DNA of 64,000 nt from Toxonevra muliebris. Lineage: Eukaryota; Arthropoda; Insecta; Diptera; Pallopteridae. Positions within the stretch are counted from its first letter, which is position 1, and the number at the start of each line of letters is the position of its first letter. Of the stretch, positions 36,567-48,699 are shown piece by piece. Where the stretch lies: NCBI GenBank assembly GCA_963691655.1, contig OY829327.1, positions 53,270,079 to 53,334,078 on the forward strand, in the 5' to 3' direction. The notes beneath the pieces are model-generated. The model was not told the origin of the DNA. It did not search any database and saw only the letters and a list, made by a program, of their open reading frames with translations. Position numbers and translations under genes: made by a program.

Positions 36567-37051
36567 ATTTTTATCAAATAATGAGACTTAAAGCCAACAA
36601 ATGTTCAAAACACTATTTTCAACTTTGGAAACCAATTTCACTTTATTTCCAAAATGTATGAGGTGTTAACTTTCATCTGACCATACGGTATCGCATGCTA
36701 CATCGCATAAATTATTTATTTTAATCTAATTTGTAAATTTCACCATTGGTGAAAACCGTAACATGTACTTGGATGGCAAGCGTAATTGCGCAATTACTTT
36801 AAGCGTAGTTTTATCATTAAGTAATCTTAAAATTTCGCAATTCAGAGAAGAGGTATCAGCGCAACTGAAGACATCCAGAAATTTTCTGGCTTACCCAGAT
36901 CTTAGCATTTGCCGTGTCCCATAAGTGGGTCACGCTAATTTTTTTGAGAAAGTTTCCAAATGCGTCATCGAATTATTTTCAAATTGTCCAAGTGCATTTC
37001 AACGGGTATGGATCAGACGAAGAAAGCAAATTTTCAGTAATCAGATCATCG

Positions 37052-38337
37052 TTAACCCTTTCTTCTCAACTTTTTTATTGGGGGGTAAAAAAAAATGTTT
37101 CTTGTTTTATATTCGTATATTCGGACTTTGTTAAGAATAAAAACCAAACAAATTATGAAAGAAGTTCTTGGGAAAGGCTGTAGAGCCTTTGGAATTTTGT
37201 ACATTATAATGACCAAAATGCATGAAAGGAGTAAAAATTCGAGAAAAAAGTTTTAATTTTTAAATATTTTTTTGTGGAAAAAACCACTAAGGTTTATTTT
37301 ACCATGCAAAATAATCTTTTAGTTTAGAAAATACTTTTAAAAACACACTTGTTCACTAAGTATAAAAGTTAAAAATTTGAAACATTTTTGGAATTTATGT
37401 TTATTTTTACTAAAGTCAAGTATACAGAATTTTGTTGTTCAGTGACCTATAGTAAAATTTCATGGGCAACAGATTTCTTGAACATATTAACCCTCTATCA
37501 ACCCTCATAATGGGTCAAAAAATAAACTTTTTCGAAAAAGGCAAAAAAGACACGTAATGGTGGGTGCCAAAGGGTTAATATGTAGGAAGAAAATATTCTA
37601 CGGAAAATTCTGCTATAAATTGCTTAACACACAAACAAGGTCTGATGCAAAACTAACAAGTTATCTTATTGTTTATTATACTTAATCTGTTAGAAATGGG
37701 CAAACTTTGGGCCTACGTAAAAAAAAAATTTTGACGTATACTTTTATAATTTTTTTTCTCGAGTTCTATCAGCATCCACTTTCAGAACCATTTTAGTTTT
37801 TCGTTTGTTGAACAAAAAACAAATCAACACTATCACAATTTTTTTAACACCCGCAAACAATAATTCAAAAATCATCAACCTTTCCTGTCTTTTGTACACA
37901 ATAGTAACCAAATTATTTATTGTACATTAGAGTTGCGTGAATTTGTATTATAGTGTACAAATTTTTTTAAGCATGTGAAACAATTTTTTTTAGCAACTTT
38001 TTTAAAGTTATTAATTTTGTATTATGAAATGGAGTTTTAACTTTCGTTTTAAACTATTTTAATTAAAAAAAAAAGTTTATATACTTCCTCAAAATTTTAA
38101 ACTTAGTACATTCACTTCATAAATTCATACAAATGTAATTTGGACTGTTTTTCAAAATCAAATAAAAAAAAACTGTACTCCGTTTTTGCCCAAATTTAAA
38201 TTATAAAGAGAAAAAACATGCTTGATTTAAAAAATAATTTTTTATTTTTAAAATTACCGATAGGTTTGAAATGAGAAGTAGTGAAATATGAACATTTTTT
38301 TGTTCAATATATTAGCCAAAAACAACGAAAGGGTTAA
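37052..38337. mobile_element. Possible piggyBac-like element with TTAA ends (1.28 kb)
   Basis: TTAACCCTTTCTTCTCAAC begins at 37052; GAAAGGGTTAA ends at 38337, in reverse TTAACCCTTTCGTTG. Terminal identity is limited to about 11 bp beyond which only T-richness is shared. The interior is AT-rich and has no transposase. TTAACCC words are not rare, so chance pairing is possible. Confidence 0.35.
37487..37578. mobile_element. Mini-element with TTAACCCT ends, nested
   Basis: TTAACCCTCTATCAACCCTC on the left and, in reverse, TTAACCCTTTGGCACCCACC on the right. The 84-bp body can fold over about 20 bp at each end (roughly 70% pairing). It lies within the 37052-38337 candidate. Confidence 0.4.
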
Positions 38338-38399
38338 ATATTCTTATAAAGAGTAAAAACTAAAAACAATGCCCACGATTAACCGCAATAACTGGGATC

Positions 38400-41300
38400 C
38401 ATCAAAATGTATCACCTCTAGCAGCTTGTGTAATTCCAAGCTAGCTTGAATACCTCAGAAGTTAATTTTAGTAACTCCAATTCCAATCTTAAATTCAATG
38501 ATGAACACATCTCCTTAACGCGATTGATTTCTCTCTAAAGATTAGAAATACCAAAGGAATCTTAAAACCAAAAACCATAATTTTATTACATTACGAGTTT
38601 TTTTTTTAATAAAAATATTCCTTTCTAATAAAATTTAATATGTAGTTATGGATAATTCGTAAGGATAACAACAGGTAAAAAATAAAGTCTCATAAAAATT
38701 TATATTTTTGCATTTTATGGAATTTCATAGATTTCTAGTTCCATACACATGGAAGCAAAAGATGCGTGATAACTCTTCAAATAAGCGTAATTTTCAATTC
38801 GGTTTAGTGAAAATACATGGAGGTAAAAATAAGAGCGAATATGCAGCAAAAGTTGACGATGACGACAACGAAAACGGCGACGATGCTGTTGCTGTACACG
38901 ATAACAACGACGATGATGATTATGTTAAATAATGTTGAAAAATATCAACAGCAAAAAAATATACATTCATATATATATATATTTGCTTTTATATGAAGAA
39001 ATATAATTTTTTGCTTGCTTCACAGCATGCACCAGCTTTATACAGTCTATTTGCTGAACATCCTTTAGATAAGGTAGACAAATATACCCTTCATACACAA
39101 CCACACATTCATATATACATACTTACGTACAGGAACATAGATATCCATCCACTGCATAATGTGGGAGAAAAAATTGCTGCGGAAATGAAAATTCACAAAA
39201 TTTCCTTTATAGCATATCATATGAATAACGAATTTTATAAGCACAGATAGATATACCGAGAGAGATACCAAAGTATGCGAATATCGTGGAATTTTCCCCC
39301 CACTTGCTTAGCGTTCAATAGAGTGTGAGCAAAAGAAAATAAAAGAACTTTAAATATTTTTAGGAATCAAACCAAATATGTACCTATATACTTACTATTT
39401 ATAAGAGAAATAAGCAAACATTCTATGTATGTACGTACATATGTACTATGTATATGGAAATATAATTATACGCTTCAAATCCCTTTCGATTCAAATGAAG
39501 AACGTTTTTTTTTTTTTTGCATTCCATCATAAACTCATATGTGGGTATTAAACGATTTTTTGCCATCATAGTACACCATAATTGTAAATATATATTAACA
39601 AACAGACATACACACAAATGCCCAGCGATATAACACTGGAAGCAATAAAAAATAAAACCAATTTAGATCACGAACTATTCGACCTACATAAACTGTTTTC
39701 TCATTATAGACGAGTAAATGGGACGTAAACAAACGCTGGCTGATGATAAAATATCGCACAGTTGTTGCTAGAAATAGAAAAAAGAATTTAAATTGAGGCC
39801 ATATCGAGGTATTTTCTACTTATATCGCTAATTGAATTCGAGTTCTTAGTCACTGCTTTCTAGCATCGTTATTCTTAATTATTCACTGGGATAAAGCACA
39901 TGTACAAATATGGTAATGGTAACTATGGACGAACCCTTGCAACGTGCCACAAAACAAAAATGTTCACTGCAAAATAATCGAACGTACAAAACGAACCTGA
40001 CTGGAATATTAAATGTGGCAGCGATGCAACGAAATGGTAACAAGCAGCTACACCTAACCAAGGGCTAACAACATTTTCCTACTCCTGGTCGGTTCTTATT
40101 CATCTATTCGTCCACCTAGCTATCTATCCATCTAACGGAATCACCGTTAGCAGAGTTGAGCAGGTTTTCCAAGTGAAGTATATAATGTAGAAAACGTAAA
40201 CAAATTTAATATTCTTATCAATATTACTTAAAACGTTGATATTTGCATAAACATAAAAATGCATAATCTACCATTATTTGTTTATTACATCTTCATACCT
40301 TTGTTTGATATAACTTATTCTGGTGTAGCATTTTTAAAAGATTATTATCTGCTTATCAACCATCAGAAAAACTGCTAGTTAGAATTTTCTCAAGCTTAAC
40401 TCCAATGTCCTAATTAATAGTGGCTATCGTTCCAACTAAAATTGCAGTTTTAAGTTCAAGATTTCATATAAACAGGAAAAAGTTTGCCTATTTTCCAACT
40501 GAATTTAATTTAATCCCATTATTGTTTAATTTAAAATTATAATTCCAGTTTGAGCAACAACCACTAATGTACAGAATAATGTGAAAAAATTTAATAAGAA
40601 TCGATCCTGTGGTTTTTGCTAAAGGAAAATATCGTTTCGAAAAAAAGGATTTTAATTTTTACCTGTCAGTAGAATCTAAACCACTTGGAGTTTTTTAAAC
40701 CGGCATGTATTTTCTTGACAATATACATATATTACTATAGGAAAATACAAGCAAAAATACGTGGAGCTTCAATGTAGGGTATTCTACGACATGGTCATTA
40801 AGTAAATTTCTGTAATTGCAGCCAAATTAAAATTTATTTTTTAAAGTATATAATTTGGTATGAAGATCGTATAGGCCGCAGTGCCTGACTTTCGGGTCGT
40901 CCCATTTTCCGAATAGGTTCATATAATGTTTGTTGTTTAAAATTGTTTAAGCACTTTGAAACAAGTGAATAGGAAATTCAGAAGATCATTAAAATCTGTA
41001 TGTATCTTTTTTCTGTTAATAGTGACGCATATTTTTATGAAAGTACAAGAAGATATAATATATACACATAGGTATCATGAGCCGAAAACGACTACTGTGA
41101 TATAAAACTCATATAAATAAATCAATTTGTCCAAATTGCCAGAGTTTACACATTTTCTACATTGTCGACATTATTTACATCGAAATCTAGATAACTGAAA
41201 AATACACAATTTTGTTCAACTCTGGCCACTTGCCGTTGTAAGCGAAATTCCATTTTGCCACACAACAATTCACTCACTCTACATTTTGTTTCCGTTTCCT

Positions 41301-41920
41301 ATTTTGAAAGAAAAAACAGAAATGAATGAGAGAATACAAAATACTGGCTGTATCTGAATGCGTCCGTAACACGTTTTGCTTTTTTGCATTAAGGAACAAA
41401 TATAAATACACCCACAAACACATACATGCACACAAGGTGGGCACATATTTACACTAAAACTGGAGCGTGCTCAAAACGTTTTGCTTGTATCAAATTAGTA
41501 ACATTTTTTAAATCAAAAATTGTTCTACCAGTAATGCCGCTGACCTTCTGCTAGTTAGTTGCACAAGAACATCATGTACAAAAACAACATGTAGATTGTG
41601 AGTGTGTTAGTGTACTGATATACGTATATACTTTGTTATTGTTTAAATCGAGGAATCACTCACGTCAAAATGAAATCAAAAGAAACGATATAATCTTTTA
41701 GCATTTTTGCTACCTCAAATGATGCAAAAAATGCATGTGAGTGATGAATGAGACAAATTGGCTCAATAGTCAAAAATTGGCAAATGCTTTATGGTAAAGA
41801 ATATAAAGTGCAATGCCAAATATTACCCTATTTTCATCATTTTCACAGTTGAGGCGACAAATTTAAATTGTTTTGTGATTTTCTTATAAGACTGATATAG
41901 AGACGTTTCGATTCTGACAG
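38400..41920. other. No recognisable gene
   Basis: AT-rich, with short ATAC/GTAT microsatellites near 38970 and 39425. Frames up to 85 codons show no motif or splice pattern. Confidence 0.55.
38840..38932 (+). repeat. GAC/GAT trinucleotide-rich tract with an acidic open frame
   Basis: The tract encodes an Asp/Asn-rich string (VDDDDNENGDDAVAVHDNND) at the end of a 71-codon frame that could start at ATG 38717. With no splice sites, motif or neighbour gene, I regard it as a simple repeat that happens to be open. A similar GAC-rich tract lies at 24530-24600. Confidence 0.5.
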
Positions 41921-41924
41921 TAAC

Positions 41925-43243
41925 CGATCTCACAATTATTTGTCCAAACTAAGAATAGAGACCAGAAAGCTCTCTAACAGGGGTAAATTAAATAGCGAAT
42001 GGGCTAAATATAGGGAATCCCTCACTAAATACAACTCTGAGATTCGAAAAGGAAGTCTGCAGTAATCTTTCTGACCTAAGCAGTAGCTCCAGAATCCACA
42101 AAGTACTTTCCAAATCGCATATTAATGGCATTGGACTTCTTAGAAAACTAGACGGAACCTATACAAACAATAGCCTGGAAACCTTGGAGCTCTTGACTAG
42201 TGTGCATTTCCCGGGTTCCCAAATATTAGCCAATGCTTAACCAGAAATGACTCAGGGTCTCAGGCCCATACCGGTTGACTGGTCTAGAGCTAGGGAAATA
42301 TTTTGTGAGGAAAGAATTAAGTGAGCAATATGCACTTTTCATCCTTACAAAACTCCGGCAGCAGACGGTATTATTCCTTTCCTGGGCTTTCATATATTTT
42401 GCCGGCTTTAATTAATATTTTTAATTTCCTCCCAGCAAGTGGAGGGATCGTTCGGTATATACCGAAGGCTGATAGCAAATCTGCCGACCTGCCTAAATCA
42501 TACAGACCGATCAGTTTAACCTAATTTTTCTTTAAAACATTGGAAAAATTAATTGACAAGCATATGAGAGAGAGGTATCTTACTGTACGTCCACTAAATA
42601 AAAATCAATATGCTCATCAAGTAGGAAAATCGACCACCCATTCCCTCAGAATCTCACGCAGAAGATTGAAAACTCTCTTGAGAACAAAGAGTATGCTGTT
42701 GGTTGCTTTCTCGATATTAAAGGCCATTCGACAACACCGATTTCATCCATATCAAAAGTTCAATCCTAAGCAAAGGGGTCGACTTGACAACATGCAGTTG
42801 GATTAATAATGTCTTTAGAGAAAGGAATATTAAGTCCTCTATAGGAGCCACAGAAGTTTAGGTTCGGGCAGCAAAAGGGTGCCCTCAAGGTGGGGTACTT
42901 TTATCACTTGAATTTGATGTACAGGGTTATGCTAATGACTTTGTTGTTCTTACTAGAGGAAAATTTTAAGATACAATCTCACATTTACTCCAGAGAGCGT
43001 TGTCACTTATATCAAATTGGTGCAGGAAGGGTGGGACTAAATGTTAACCCTAAAAAGTCCTGTAGAGTAATCTTCACCAAGAAAAGGAAAAAGGACAAAA
43101 CTAAAGAGCCTTCCCTTTTTGGTGAAAGCAATCCTTTTTCAAACGAAGTAAGGTACCTCGGTATCCCACTCAATGAAAAATTAATATGGACTCAATCCGA
43201 AAATATCGCTTATGCGGCACCTGTTTGGTGTAAAAAGATGGAT

Positions 43244-43279
<36 letters not shown>
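41925..43279 (+). mobile_element. Broken non-LTR retrotransposon (RT region) ending in a 34-base poly(A)
   Basis: Pieces of one protein are spread over all three frames. The pre-RT region reads RKLSNRGKLNSEWAKYRESL (41960). Then come RT motifs: the IPKADSKSADLPKSYRPISL block (about 42461), GCPQGGVL (about 42880), a mutated active site GYANDF (about 42927, usual YADD), GLNVNPKK (about 43035) and RYLGIPL (about 43153). Next is YAAPVWC, then 34 A residues at 43245-43278. The segment normally between the LGIPL and YAAPVW blocks is deleted, and RNase H is missing. Many stops and frameshifts show it is dead. Confidence 0.8.
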
Positions 43280-43281
<2 letters not shown>

Positions 43282-43928
43282 ACAGTTAGAGATTTTCTAT
43301 AACCGTTATCACTAGATTGAAATCAGAATTTCATGTTAACTGACGAAATTCTTATTCGTTTCGTGCGCATGTTGAAATTTTTAAATTGGAATAATTTATA
43401 ATAGATGTAGAAAACAGAGGTTCGTATTTAAGTTTTAAATACGCTGCGCAAAGTTGCGCCATTTTGTTTTTTATGACTTTACGTTCAATATGATGTTTGG
43501 AGTGCACTTACGAGTTTTACGAGTTTGATATTGATGCAACTGAAGAAAATATTAGGAAGTTAGCTAGAAAAGAACTCTACGACTTTATTAAATAGTGTCT
43601 GGAACGTGCATTAGACAAAATGTTAAGTTATGTCGAGAATCACACAAACTTTTGCTATTCAAGTTTTTATGAGTAAAGCTATGAAAATTTCAACATGTAT
43701 CAAAGTGGCAAGACGACTGTAATCCATTGTCTACCATAAAAACTATAAAATTGCATCGAATAAACATGATAACTACCGAAAAATAATTTTGGCCAACTTT
43801 TTTATGTAAACACCCCTATGTGCGAATACAAGACTCAGGGATGATTTGTAATCTAAAGAGTTTATCACGATATGCCTCGGTGACTAGGTGACCAGTTTCC
43901 GCTTTTTGTTCAATCGAATCAATCTAAT

Positions 43929-43988
43929 CTAACCACCAGACCCCGAGTCAAAAGTCTAGTGCACTACCCATTACACTATCGAGGACAT
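43929..43988 (-). repeat. tRNA-like sequence, probable SINE head
   Basis: The minus strand reads GTCCTCGATAGTGTAATGGG, TAGTGCACTAGACTTTTGAC and then GGGGTCTGGTGG. This resembles tRNA-Gln (GTGTAATGG A-box region, CTTTTG anticodon loop) with a degraded B box. The acceptor stem does not pair, so it is not a gene. Confidence 0.45.
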
Positions 43989-43999
43989 CTATATAGTTT

Positions 44000-45280
44000 T
44001 ACAGACTAGATATAAACAAAAGGTCCATAGAGAAATAATAAGCATTTCGTAAACTACGGGTCCTTCTCAGTCCTTCTCAGAATGTCATTAAACAGAGCAA
44101 AAATGAAATGATGATATGGTTTATAAAAAAAAATTTTGTATGCATTTTTATATTTTACCGGGCACCTCGAAGGATATGGAACTCTCAGTAATTGCATCCT
44201 TATTCGTGGTATATTAATATTTCTTAAACCTTTACATCTTTACATTTACCTTCTCCTCCTCGTAAAGTTCAATTATAATTCCTGCCACAAATCTATCAAG
44301 TTGAGCAAATTTATCGTTTGCATAATTTTTGCCTTTTTCACCAAAAGAATAATAAAAGTAGTAATAATTTCAAAAACTAAATTAGATTTGACACTCGAAC
44401 TAAACAAAACTCGTAGCACATATAGTGAGAATCAGAAATTCTGTCAAACGGAAACCTCCCCCATAGGGTATAAGTGAAATTTATCTTTATCACAGTCAAT
44501 GCAATTCGTTGCTTTTTTCCAATTTGTATCAATATCGCACGCTTAACTCACTTTATTTTATTTTACTTGGCTATGTGTGTTGCCTTCGTTTTGGCTCTTG
44601 CTTGTTTACAACTTGGTAATAAAATTTAGGCGATAATTATTGTATTGCTTCTGTTTTCTTGTTCTGCTCTTGTTGTTGTCCTCGTAGTCCATGTTGATAT
44701 TGTTCGAGAAACTCTAAAGGCAATATCATTTCATGTGTGGCGACGGCGATGGTAATAGCAATGGTAGCTTGGGAAAAAAGTAACATATGCTGATGGTGGG
44801 CAATGATAGGCATTAGACATCATTTCGTGTGGACCATTGAATGCATGAAGCAAGTAAATATATTAAGTATAATGCCATGCGTTGCAATAACTTTTCAATT
44901 CATGTTTATCGGATAAATACGCAATTACGTTAATGCCAATGAGGCTAGGCCATTACTACTACAGTGAGTGAAATAGGTGAGTTAGCGTTAGGTAATACGC
45001 AGGCAGGCGGTCAGTGTTCGGCAATAAGATCTTGTTTGAATGTTTAGTGGAAAATTCATAATAAATTTATAATGGATGCAAAAATGGAAACATCCTTTTA
45101 TAGTACATAGTTGTATAGTATACTTATATGTATAAGTATATACTTACATTCATGTGTCAAGAGTTCTTTTAGAATAAATTTTAATGGTAAGTGCCTTTTT
45201 AAGAGCAGGTATACTTTAATACTCAAAAAACTCTTTTGTTCCACCGATAGTGAATAACTTATACTGAACGATATTGCTTC
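44000..45280. other. No recognisable gene
   Basis: Frame 44136-44477 is open by chance composition (Leu/Ile/Phe/Lys-rich). No motif, splice structure or repeat was recognised. Confidence 0.5.
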
Positions 45281-45287
45281 TTCTTTT

Positions 45288-45480
45288 ATGGCATAACAGA
45301 CTATGGAGAGCCCAGTCGCATTTATTATTATTGTGTGAGTTATATGTGCATACGAATTGAGGTTTGGCATTGCCAGCCAAGTGGTGGTACCGTCTAGAAT
45401 AATTTTTAATGTGTCGATCATTGAACACGGGCTCCCTGCGCAACAGTCCAGCTCACTAACCGCTAAACTACGGCGACCAC
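45288..45480 (-). repeat. tRNA-derived SINE copy
   Basis: Same design as the unit at 1512-1797. The tRNA-like head lies at about 45478-45417, with A box TAGTTTAGCGGTTAGTGAGC and a mutated B box GTGTTCAATG. The body is GGTTTGGCATTGCCAGCCAA (45361 onward, plus strand) and CTATGGAGAGCCCAGTC (45301 onward). Confidence 0.6.
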
Positions 45481-45754
45481 CGAATGGCATAGAAGTAGTA
45501 AAACTACTCGCATGTAAACAAATCTTTTTAACTAACTCCCACCACGAATTACATATTTTGCTCATTGAAATAAAGGTTAAGGCATTGTATCATAGACTAC
45601 ATATCTTTGAATTTGAACAAGCCGAATCCAATTCCAGCTCCTGTTTGATTTTTTACCCAGTTTCAGTGTATACTAATAACCAATTTTAATTTTCCAAACA
45701 AAGACTTGTAGGGTAATCAGCTATTAGATTAGATTTCAGCTCTAGCAATAACCG

Positions 45755-46178
45755 CTCGTGAGCTGGATTGTTTTGAAAAAACCTCTAATAATCGTCTTTT
45801 TTCTTTTCTTTTTTTCTCTTGGCTTCTTTTATGCAAATAAAAGTTCACAAATAATAATACTTGGGTTCAGGCTAAAATCTTTTTAACATTTGCTAACAGA
45901 GTCGAGATAATGGCGCTTAGTTATAGTCAAAAATAAAGTTTACTTTAAACGATTATTTAATGTCATGCATTTCTTATGGCTTTTAAGTCTTGTTTAATTA
46001 GAGTACACTTTATTGTTAGCTGTGCTATGCGCCAATGAGTTTTTTGTTGTAATTTCAGCGATATTTTTCAAACGATTTTTATGAAATTAAAATAATTCCG
46101 TAGTTTTAAAAATGTAAATTAAATTAAATTTAAAAATTTTACAAAACCGGGATTTATCTTTAGAGGGGTACACAAAAC
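45755..46178. repeat. Decayed relative of the element at 62551-63050
   Basis: TGGATTGTTTTGAAAAAACC (45763) matches the interior of the 62551 element (62597). At 46149-46178 the reverse of GTTTTGTGTACCCCTCTAAA matches its terminus. The left end is not clear. The order and spacing fit one decayed copy. Confidence 0.4.
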
Positions 46179-46199
46179 TTTTTTTTTTTTTTTTTGTAT

Positions 46200-47790
46200 T
46201 GTGGTCGATGCACTTTAATATACGCATTCCTGTTGTAAAGTCAGGACGCATAAAGTATTATTTATTTATTATGTAGGCGTCATAAACAACCGTTACTCGA
46301 TCGAAACCTTCCGACTTTATCAAATAATTAGTTCTTATATAATAGATTTCCTTGTACCAGATGATATACGAAAAAGTGGTGAACGTCGATATTTCTAATG
46401 AATCGTGATGGAATATTCTGTACTATTTTGTTATGACAAAGCGGAAAGCCCAGTGATAGAAATTCAATCACCCTCTATGGATAAAAATGAAATTGGTAAC
46501 ACATTTTAGGAGGGCCCATTTGCATTCACAATAAAAAATATTCTATTGCAAGTGCTGTGTTAAAATAAAAAGAAAAATAAAGCACTTTGTTCATAGGACC
46601 GCTTACATTCACAACATTCTTTTCTTCCCACGTGTTAGATTACCAACGATTCTGTACTGTTTGAATGTTAAAATTAAAAAAAAACTACTCTACTGTTATT
46701 GTTGTTTTGTTGTACAAACGCTACTTCTTACCTATTTTTACCTGCGTTAACGTCAACATTTTCGCATGAAAATATTTTATATTTTATTATGTCTAACACT
46801 TTACTTTTCCAACTGTTTAGGTTTTATGCGAATATGTTGACGTTAATATAAGTAAAACGGAAGCTTAAGTTTTATCTTATCTTTATAAATGAGATCACTC
46901 AAAGTTATTTGTAATTTTTAAATGGTGTAAGCATGAATAATTCTTGAATACAATCAAGTTGGCAAATCAAGTTTTTCGATGATTCATCAATTGATTATAA
47001 CATATTCAAGTCATTAAGTTATTGACTTACAGCTGAATTCAATTCCCCGTCTGGGAATCGAACAAATATCCAAATAGAAAGACTGGATTTAATAAATGAA
47101 GTTATAAATGGTATGTAGATATATAAGAGACAAACGTGCTCCTCCTCACCGTTTATAACGAAAATATGCTACGGGTTTATGACTATTCTTCCGGAAAACT
47201 CAGCTTTATAATAAAACTACGTGAATGATATTACAATGAAGACCCAAATTGAGATATAATAGATAAGAAGGCTCCACCCACCATAGGATGGGTTTTTGTA
47301 CTTGTTTATGTGTAAAATAATAAATAAAAATTTCCTAAACAAAACTTAGTTTTTGTTCTCTAGTTTGTTATTAATTTAAAACAAAAATCTTTAGTAAATC
47401 TTTAGTATATTTGTTTAATAAATATTTAGGCATATATGTAAATATGTAAATTAAAATACTTAAAATATGTTAGCATTTAAATTTTAAATAAAGCGAATTC
47501 TTTAGTAGAAGATACAAACAAAGTGTACACCTAATGCGCATTTGTGTATGCGTTGAAACTGCCGTAAAATGCTCGCAAAAGAGAATCAATTAATATAATT
47601 TATGTAAATAATTCGGGTCTTAAAAATCAAATAAAAATACAATTTCGATGACGTACCAAAAATCGTTAGTGCAGTGCTTGTTTTTATTAAAACTAGTTTC
47701 TTTAATTATTTGCGTTCTTGTTTCTGTTTTTTTGCCTCCACTAAAACGCGTACAGAATTATTCGATCATAATGCGCCCGTCTCGTTCATT
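46200..47790. other. No recognisable gene; 3' flank of Vps24 at its right edge
   Basis: AT-rich DNA without a coding frame. Minus-strand AATAAA words near 47690 and 47630 could end Vps24 transcripts. Confidence 0.5.
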
Positions 47791-47797
47791 TATTAAC

Positions 47798-48699
47798 CTA
47801 TGATCGTAATGATGCTAAACGAGACTGCATTTCCTGTAAATCTTCCTCATCGTCATCATCAGCTTCAACTTCCACAGCAGTGGCGGCGGTACGTGCAGGT
47901 GTTTTGTCTTTCTCTTTTTCTGCGGCAACACTACCCTCTGGCGGTAATGGCGCCTCACCCAGCTTACCATCTGTAATTTCCCAAAGTACCTTATCTACCT
48001 CCTTTGCGGCTTCCTCTTCCATTTCCTCGGACTCTTCGAATGAATCCATGGTTTCGTCGAGCATCTCTTCGATAATTCCAGCTTTCATCATTTCCTTGGA
48101 CATATCGCGCATGATGCCCGCCAATTCGGGGTAACGTACAAGATTTTGCATAGCCTGCATTACTTCTGTGGATTTTTGCAGGGAGCCAGCAACACGCAAA
48201 GTAGCTGCAACAAAAAGCAGGGATTAAATTTTAATCTAAAACGTTCCCAGTTGCTTACATAATTGATTTTTCATTTGCAAATTTATGGAATTGAGATGCG
48301 CTTTCGATGTATGTATGCGGTTGATTGCTTTCCGTGCATTCACTATCTCTTTGGCGAGAATGATGCAAGTGTCACGGTCATTTTTCGTTGCAGCTTGCTT
48401 CAGTGAACGCTTCACTTTCTCTTCCTCTCGCTGTATACTGCGTATTTGCCGATCAAGTTGATTGCTTTCTTTGCGTATTTTATGCGTCCATTCTTGCACC
48501 TGAAATGAAACATAAAAATGCAAAAAGATGATGCTATTATTCGGTTGAAGATGACGTAGTCGTTTGCCTTCATTTGACCGTGAAACGAGGCCAATTTCCA
48601 AGCATAGGTAGCAATATCCTACGTCACTTTTTGGGGCTTTCTTATGTGGATTACCTGTTCTTTAGGGTCTTTGGTATGTGTTTTACCGAATAATCCCAT
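47798..48699 (-). CDS. Vps24: Charged multivesicular body protein 3 (Vps24/CHMP3), three exons
   Basis: ESCRT-III subunit. The family polymerises on endosomal and other membranes with Snf7/CHMP4 and CHMP2 and is disassembled by Vps4 during membrane scission. Exons on the minus strand: 48699-48655 (15 codons), 48499-48259 and 48204-47798. The introns begin GTAATC and GTAAGC and end TTTCAG and TTGCAG. The joined frame is 230 aa, close to the family norm of about 220. The first exon reads MGLFGKTHTKDPKEQ, the typical CHMP3 start. The basic helical core (about residues 16-95) carries KIRKESNQLDRQIRSIQREE, and the second junction restores QLSTLRVAGSLQ. An acidic stretch at about 205-220 leads to the C-terminal MIM1-like end EMQSRLASLRS, the Vps4 MIT-binding motif of CHMP3. 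A slightly longer Pro/Ala/Glu-rich linker before MIM1 is the only visible oddity. On the minus strand, AATAAA occurs 5 nt past the stop and again near 47690. I see no frame break, so the gene looks functional. Confidence 0.95.

Noticed and set aside
41840..43295. Target duplication of the poly(A) non-LTR fragment (TTTCACAGTTGAG against TTTACAGTTAGAG)
   Set aside because: Mismatched, and the 5' border of the element is not independently known.
47880..48134. Plus-strand open frame of 84 codons opposite Vps24
   Set aside because: Shadow of the Vps24 third exon; serine-rich only because it reads the complement of acidic codons.
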